From: Brachycybe producta
Lineage: Eukaryota; Arthropoda; Diplopoda; Playtdesmida; Andrognathidae
DNA length: 64,000 bases
Direction of reading: 5' to 3'
Assembly: GCA_036925085.1 (NCBI GenBank)
Contig: JAUPFP010000007.1
Location: forward strand, 2,034,302-2,098,301
The notes under the pieces were generated by a model that had not been told where the DNA came from, did no database searches, and saw only the letters and a list, made by a program, of their open reading frames with translations. Made by a program: the position numbers and the translations under genes. Position 1 is the first letter of the stretch; the number at the start of each line of letters is the position of its first letter. Of this stretch, positions 58,860-64,000 are shown piece after piece.

Positions 58860-59165
58860 CAGTGTGTTAGAAACTAGAACGGTAGCTGAATCACTTACTA
58901 TTCTTTTCATATTGATATCTTTCAAAATAAACTTTTTTTTTTATAGATAAAAGTTTAAAAATATTGTCTGCTGAAAGTTAGGTAATTTTAAAAACAGACA
59001 TAAAAAGTTTATTTTAAAAGATATCAATATGAAAATAACATTAAGTGATTGAGTTGCGATTCTAGTTTCTAAAACACATTCGAAGTTTCTCATACGAATT
59101 TTATTCTTGAAAACAGAATTACCAGAGTTATAGGAGGCGTTTACACTTTTAAAAACCGTTTTAAA
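58860..59165. repeat. Family C fold-back repeat (C5)
   Basis: GTGTTAGAAACTAGAACGGT, CATATTGATATCTTTCAAAA and TAAACTTTTT face the reverse complement AAAAAGTTTATTTTAAAAGA, TATCAATATGAAAATAAC and ATTCTAGTTTCTAAAACACA. Right end AGGAGGCGTTTACACTTTTA. Confidence 0.82.
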
Positions 59166-59169
59166 TGTA

Positions 59170-60820
59170 ATTTTTATTCGAGTAGAGTCCTTTAGATCTA
59201 ATTGAAATTCCCTATTAGAATGTAGTATTTTAGGTTTTCTTTATAGATTCTTATGTAAATAGAGAAATGACAATGGACCTTTTTTTTTTTATAAATTGTT
59301 CCTAATTTTGTGTGTAAATTATCCCAAAAAAGGACCTTAAGAACGATAGTAATTTAATTTTTAGGAAAATTTATGAATGTTCTAGACCTTATATGTAGCC
59401 TAACTAATTTTTTATTCTAGTCTTGATTACACAAAAAAAATGTATTCCAAGAACACTGTAATCAATGAAGGTGTTGGGTTGACCACTGGTCAACTTTCAT
59501 TGATGAATTTATGATTTTTAGATTTGTAATTGTTAAATTTGACGTTCATAATTTTACGAGATAGGATTTTTTTGTGAGTCTGTGGGGCCCTAAGGGCTCT
59601 AAAAGCGAAAGCTGTTATTATAATAGTAACTTTAAATAAAAACAGTAACTAAAGGGTCAAAGTATACATCTTGTATTAGGGTACGGTCGCAAGGTGGAGC
59701 CAGTAAGCGGCGTCGGTGGTGGCGCCTGCCGTGTTTTCATATTAATATGATTCATCAATAAAGTGCTTTTTTTGGTGGGGTTCTTCTCTCTTAGTTGAGC
59801 TGAGCTCAGATCTCCTTCGTTCATTTTCTAGCCGTAAAACGAATAGTTTGTGTCGAAGAGAAAAAAGACTTTTTTTTCGTGTTGTGGAATGGATGTTTGA
59901 AGGCTTTTTTGAAGTTGATGCTCACTTTTCAGAAAATTGCTTCTTCTTCTTCTTCTTCTTCATCATCGATTCCTCATTTTTTGCCCTTAATATATTTAGA
60001 AAAAGAGGACTTTTTTTTTAACTGAAATCTATTGGAGTTAAATTTGGTTGTGTCTGTTTTTTTATGACTATTTTAACTTCAAATTCAGAAGAAGAAAAAA
60101 AATAGTGAGAGTAAAAAAAAGCAGCATTTTGTGACAAGTGTCAGCTGAGTGACATCCTTTGGAATATATTTTTGGTTTTTATTAGATGCATGGATAGATT
60201 AGGTTAGGAAGGATTACGGTAGAGAGAAAGAAAGAAAAAAAAACTAGAAGGTGTCACTCATTTATATTAAGAGACCAATTTATTTCAAAAGAGGCACTTT
60301 TTTTTCTTCATTTGAATTGATGATGATGGTTCAGATAATTATGTCCAATTTGTAATTTTCATCATCAATTTGTGGATGTTAATTTCATTTGATGAAATAT
60401 TCTGATCAATTTTGTTATTTTTTTTTACATATAGAGAATGTGTGTGTGTCAACTGTGTCTTCGGTGTTTTTAAATACTTTATTTTACTACTGTTAGTAAA
60501 ATCAAAGAGTGTTTTTTTTTAAAATAAGTTTATATAATTCTAAATGTTAATTACAAGTGGTCATTTGGTGTTTTTCAACTTTCTACACAAGAATATCTTA
60601 AAGGAACATTGTTAAAAAAAAAATTAAGGATATTTGCATAGAAAAATTATTTAAAGGTGGATTTTTACGTGTGTTTCTGGTGTTTATAAAATTGTGTCCA
60701 TTTTATATTCGAAAACTTAATATAGATTTTTCTTTCTTCTGAAAGAAAAAAACAAATTTCAAGTGAAATTGAATTTCAACAAAAATAAGAAAGGTAAGAA
60801 TCAAAGAGTTTATATTGTTG
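59170..60820. other. No gene seen
   Basis: AT-rich, with a small GC-rich island at 59690-59740 (CGCAAGGTGGAGCC, GGCGTCGGTGGTGGCGCC) and (TTC)n at about 59939-59960. No frame or RNA gene recognised. Confidence 0.5.
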
Positions 60821-60827
60821 TGATGTG

Positions 60828-61240
60828 GTTTATGAACAGCTGATTTTTTAAACTCTTGATTATAGTCTGTCTTTAAGAAAAGCAAAATTAATAAAAACTA
60901 GAGAGTGTTTTAGAAACTAGAATGGGGTAGCTTAATCACTTAAGTGTATTTTTATGTTGATATCTTTCAAAATAACTTTTTTTTATAACCCCCCCCCCCC
61001 CCCCCAAAAAAAAATTACTTAAAATTACTTAAAAGTTATGTCATTTCCAAACTTACATAAAAAGCTTATTTTGAAATATATCAACATGAAAATTCTCTTA
61101 GCTTAAGTGGTTGAGTTACCCTTCTAGTTTTTAAAAACACATCCAAGTTTGTGTTCATTTCGTACCTGAAAAAAAAAAAACAGAATCTAATCAAGAGTTC
61201 GAGAGGAGAGGCATTTACAGTTTTAAAACCCACTTTAACC
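60828..61240. repeat. Family C fold-back repeat (C6) with C17 run in its loop
   Basis: The left end is GTTTATGAACAGCTGATTTT; the inner word GTGTTTTAGAAACTAGAATG faces GAGTTACCCTTCTAGTTTTT. The loop contains 17 Cs followed by As (60989-61014). Right end CGAGAGGAGAGGCATTTACA. Confidence 0.83.
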
Positions 61241-61244
61241 AAAA

Positions 61245-62140
61245 AAAAAAAAATAAGGTTTGTTCTAGTGTCTTATTATTACACTGAAAAATGACTTGAG
61301 CCACAGGGGTTGGGGTGGGACTCGGGAGAGTAATGATTTTAAGGGGGAATTTGTGATACTCTTTTCTTTTTCTAGGCCGGTTTACAAAGTGTCTTCTTAT
61401 TATTATAAAGATAACCTATTATTATGTTTTTTTCTTTCTCCAAAGGTGCTTGTTTCCGATCAGAGAATGTCCCTTCTTATATCGTGACTCCCCCTTCCTT
61501 TCATCCCCTTTAAAATATATTTTTTCTTCTTCATGTTAAATATACTTTTAAGTCTTTAATGTATATTAAAGTTAAATTTCGTAACTGAAAACTACGATAT
61601 TATATTTATATTTACTGGTAAAAATCAGGAAAAAAAAAAGAAGAAATCATGTTTAAAGTGGTTTGTTTCTGCGATTTGTTGTTGTTGTTTAACGTTGATC
61701 TTGTTAAAATCACGAGAAAAAAAAAATATAAACAAAAGGAAAAAAATGGGATGTCCTTTTTATTTCCCATTGTCTTTTTTGCAATCCTACTGTTTTTATA
61801 TGACGGGTGGAGATTGTGTCTCTTTGTTTGCGTGACGTCACGCAAAGGTTTACGCTCCGGTTATGTTAAGGTTAACATGTCACAATTGTAAAAAAATGAA
61901 ATCTAAAAGAAAGTCGACTTGACGTTTTTAGAAGGTTTGTTGTAGTAATATTGACAACTTGAGTTTAGTAATGTACTGTACTAAAGTACATAACTGTGAA
62001 CTATTCAATATTCAGGAGAATTTACTTTTTTCAGAAACGTCAGAAACGAATATTTTATTAATATATTCTTAGATATTAAAAGTAAAATTTGACTTTTTAG
62101 CACAGAAATAAAAATCTATAAAATTTGGAGAAAATAAACT
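61245..62140. other. No gene seen
   Basis: AT-rich. GCGTGACGTCACGC at 61830-61843 is a perfect 14-bp palindrome with a CRE-like core, but no gene is seen beside it. Confidence 0.5.
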
Positions 62141-62144
62141 CTTA

Positions 62145-62603
62145 TACCTTGTACAGAGACATACACAGTTAAATGCATTTAAATATTAAACACGTTCTAC
62201 AGAGCCCCGTGAAGGGCAAATGGACAATATGTCGAATTCAATTTAATCAGTTAATAATCTGAAAATATTGAGTTAATACTTTAATATATAAACTATTGAC
62301 AAAATATTGATTTAGTATTTCAGTTTAATTAATTTGAATTCATTTCAAGTTAAATGTGTTTAGGTGAATTATACGGAATCCAGTTAAGGACCTAAACACA
62401 AATAAAAATTGATTTTATTATTAATATTTTAAATCGAAAATATAAATCAATATTTTGTCAATAGTTTATATATTATATTTAAGTATTAAACTCAATATTT
62501 TCAGATTAATTAACTGAATAAATTGAATTCGACATATTGTCCATTTAACTTTCACAGGGCTTAATATTTAAATGCATTTAACTGTGTATGTGTGTACAAG
62601 GTA
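62145..62603. mobile_element. Family B MITE, rearranged fold-back copy B3, 459 bp
   Basis: Flanked by TTA at 62142-62144 and 62604-62606. The right half matches B2. The left ~180 bp is the reverse complement of the family's right end (ACACAGTTAAATGCATTTAA, CCGTGAAGGGCAAATGGACA, CAATATGTCGAATTCAATTT), joined to the usual left interior at about 62326. Confidence 0.87.
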
Positions 62604-62611
62604 TTAGAGAG

Positions 62612-62785
62612 GTTTATGAACAGCTGATTTTCGAACTCTTCTTCATTATTCCGTTTTTCAGAAGGGCAAATGTAAAAGAAACTAGAAAGTGTTTCAGTTT
62701 CTAATACACATTCCAAGTTTTTCTTTATTTTGCACCTGAAATCAAAGAGTCCGAGGGGCGTTTACATTTTAAAACTATGTTAAGA
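62612..62785. repeat. Family C, internally deleted copy (C7)
   Basis: Both outer arms are present (TTTATGAACAGCTGATTTTC, AGAAACTAGAAAGTGTTTCA and TTCCAAGTTTTTC, GTCCGAGGGGCGTTTACATT), but the central hairpin is missing, leaving about 175 bp. Confidence 0.78.
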
Positions 62786-62786
62786 G

Positions 62787-63066
62787 GGCTTCATAGAAAA
62801 ATACTTATGTAAATGCAAGGTAGGTGGCAAACTACACACGTGGTGACATTTAGTTGAAATAGAATGCAGCATTTTAGCTCTAAAAGCGTCTAAAACAACC
62901 TTAATTATCAGAGCACGTGACAAACTTACGCAGAACATAATAAATATAAGTGAAGGGGAGCATGATTAAAAGTTTGTGTGAAAAAAAGGAAGGTGAGTCT
63001 ATGGGAGGGATAGTGGCGCCATCTAATGCTACATGCACAAAATAAATGATCTACTTGCAGTATTAA
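62787..63066. repeat. Family E repeat, copy E3
   Basis: GAGGGCTTCATAGAAAAATA, ATGTAAATGCAAGGTAGGTG, TAAAAGCGTCTAAAACAACC and TAGTGGCGCCATCTAATGC match E1 and E2 in order. The CACGTGAAAA block of E1/E2 is reduced here. Confidence 0.78.
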
Positions 63067-63069
63067 AGT

Positions 63070-63829
63070 GAAATATTAATAAGAAATTCTGTCCATTTAT
63101 GAGAAATTTCCATTGCAACTTAGAATGATTTCAAGATAGTATTTATGTTGAAAGTTTTCCAGAACATCATTAATTCACTCTAGAATCGTGCTAGACATTC
63201 TAACAGATGAATGCTCCTGAATCCTCTAGCGTATTTAATTTACACATTTGGATGTTTAGATTCACATTTCACATATGTTGAAGGTTTTCAGTATTGAGAA
63301 TACGGTTCCAATTCTTATCACGGTACTGTGTTTAAGGGCACATAATAAAACAGTTTTTTTATGTTGATACCCTGTTGAACAAGTTCAAGTGTTAAGTTTC
63401 GTTCTTGACTTTGGACCTTTATAGTTTACTACACTGAATGATGTGAAAAGAAAAAAAATATGTCAGAAAAACACAGAGGACTCTGAGGCACTGACCAGCA
63501 CTCATAAGTGTTGATGCCTAATTTTGCAACTTTTCAAGTTTAAATTACCCTGTTGTACATTGTATAAAATACAATGAACACGAACAAAAATGAAAGGTTG
63601 TAATAAAAGGGTTGAGAGATCTCTTCTGTATGTTTGTTGGTATCCAAAGGGTTGGCTTTCAAGTTGATCATGATGATCTGTCTTGTCTGTCGGTTTTGAC
63701 CAACTTCAAAGCCATTCCTCCACCTTGTTTTTCATTACCTCATTTGAACTATTCTGACTCTCTCTCAAGTGAGTGTCTCAAGGTTGAGTAGAGCCGTTGG
63801 CCACCACCACCAAGGCCCATGTTTTTTTT

Positions 63830-63860
<31 letters not shown>

Positions 63861-64000
63861 GTCCTAGGAAACAATTCAAATCATACAACAAGAAAAGAGA
63901 TTGAACTTTTTCAGAGGTTATAGAAGGCAGTTTTTGCATTTTGTCGAAGGGTGGGTTGTTGGAAAAAAAAAAGGTGAATTGAAAACTCCACTGATGGGGG
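63070..64000. other. No gene seen; (CT)n tract at 63834-63860
   Basis: AT-rich sequence to the window edge with one CT microsatellite and a CCACCACCACCAAGG word near 63802. No defensible frame. Confidence 0.5.

Overview
This window looks like non-coding DNA from an animal nuclear genome, probably a marine invertebrate. It is strongly AT-rich. It holds long (TA)n, (GA)n, (CT)n and trinucleotide microsatellites, homopolymer runs, and many degraded transposable elements with clear target-site duplications. It has no operons, no ribosome-binding sites and almost no long reading frames. I cannot name the species.

Only one intact gene is convincing. It is an uninterrupted 421-codon frame (2747-4012, + strand) for an aminoglycoside-phosphotransferase/choline-kinase-like (APH-fold) small-molecule kinase. 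A TATA-like box lies upstream and an AATAAA signal downstream. Two further protein-coding remnants belong to mobile elements. One is the C-terminal part of a non-LTR reverse transcriptase (52020-52760, - strand). The other is a broken, probably transposase, frame (43257-44292, - strand) inside a 1.7 kb terminal-inverted-repeat (TIR) element. A shorter, frameshifted reverse transcriptase end lies at 55200-55345.

The rest is a layered record of transposition. Elements I could bound by target-site duplication (TSD) include: hAT-type with 8-bp TSDs (7265-7526, 8077-8748, 18254-18409, 26170-27122); Mutator-like with 9-10-bp TSDs (8197-8427, 8494-8711, 49366-49570); PIF/Harbinger-like with TTA (31518-31804, 46607-46907, 62145-62603); TTAA-flanked (37013-37655 and probable relatives near 18.1, 22.5, 30.7 and 33.3 kb); and TA-flanked (42399-42932 and partial copies near 26.5 and 44.6 kb). 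A fold-back family, here called C, recurs at least seven times. Several elements are nested two or three deep, so their order of insertion can be read directly.

Region by region: 0-4.5 kb holds the kinase gene with fold-back repeats on both sides. 7.2-8.8 kb is a cluster of nested elements. 10-24 kb holds scattered fold-backs. 26.1-27.2 kb is a three-layer nest. 28-34 kb holds fold-backs and a ~119-bp (TA)n tract. 37-39.2 kb is another cluster. 42.4-44.9 kb holds the TIR element with the unknown transposase-like frame between two head-to-head miniature elements (MITEs). 46-53 kb holds MITEs and the retrotransposon remnant. 58.8-63.1 kb is a pile-up of families C, B and E. All boundaries and family relations were read by eye; no alignment or database search was possible.
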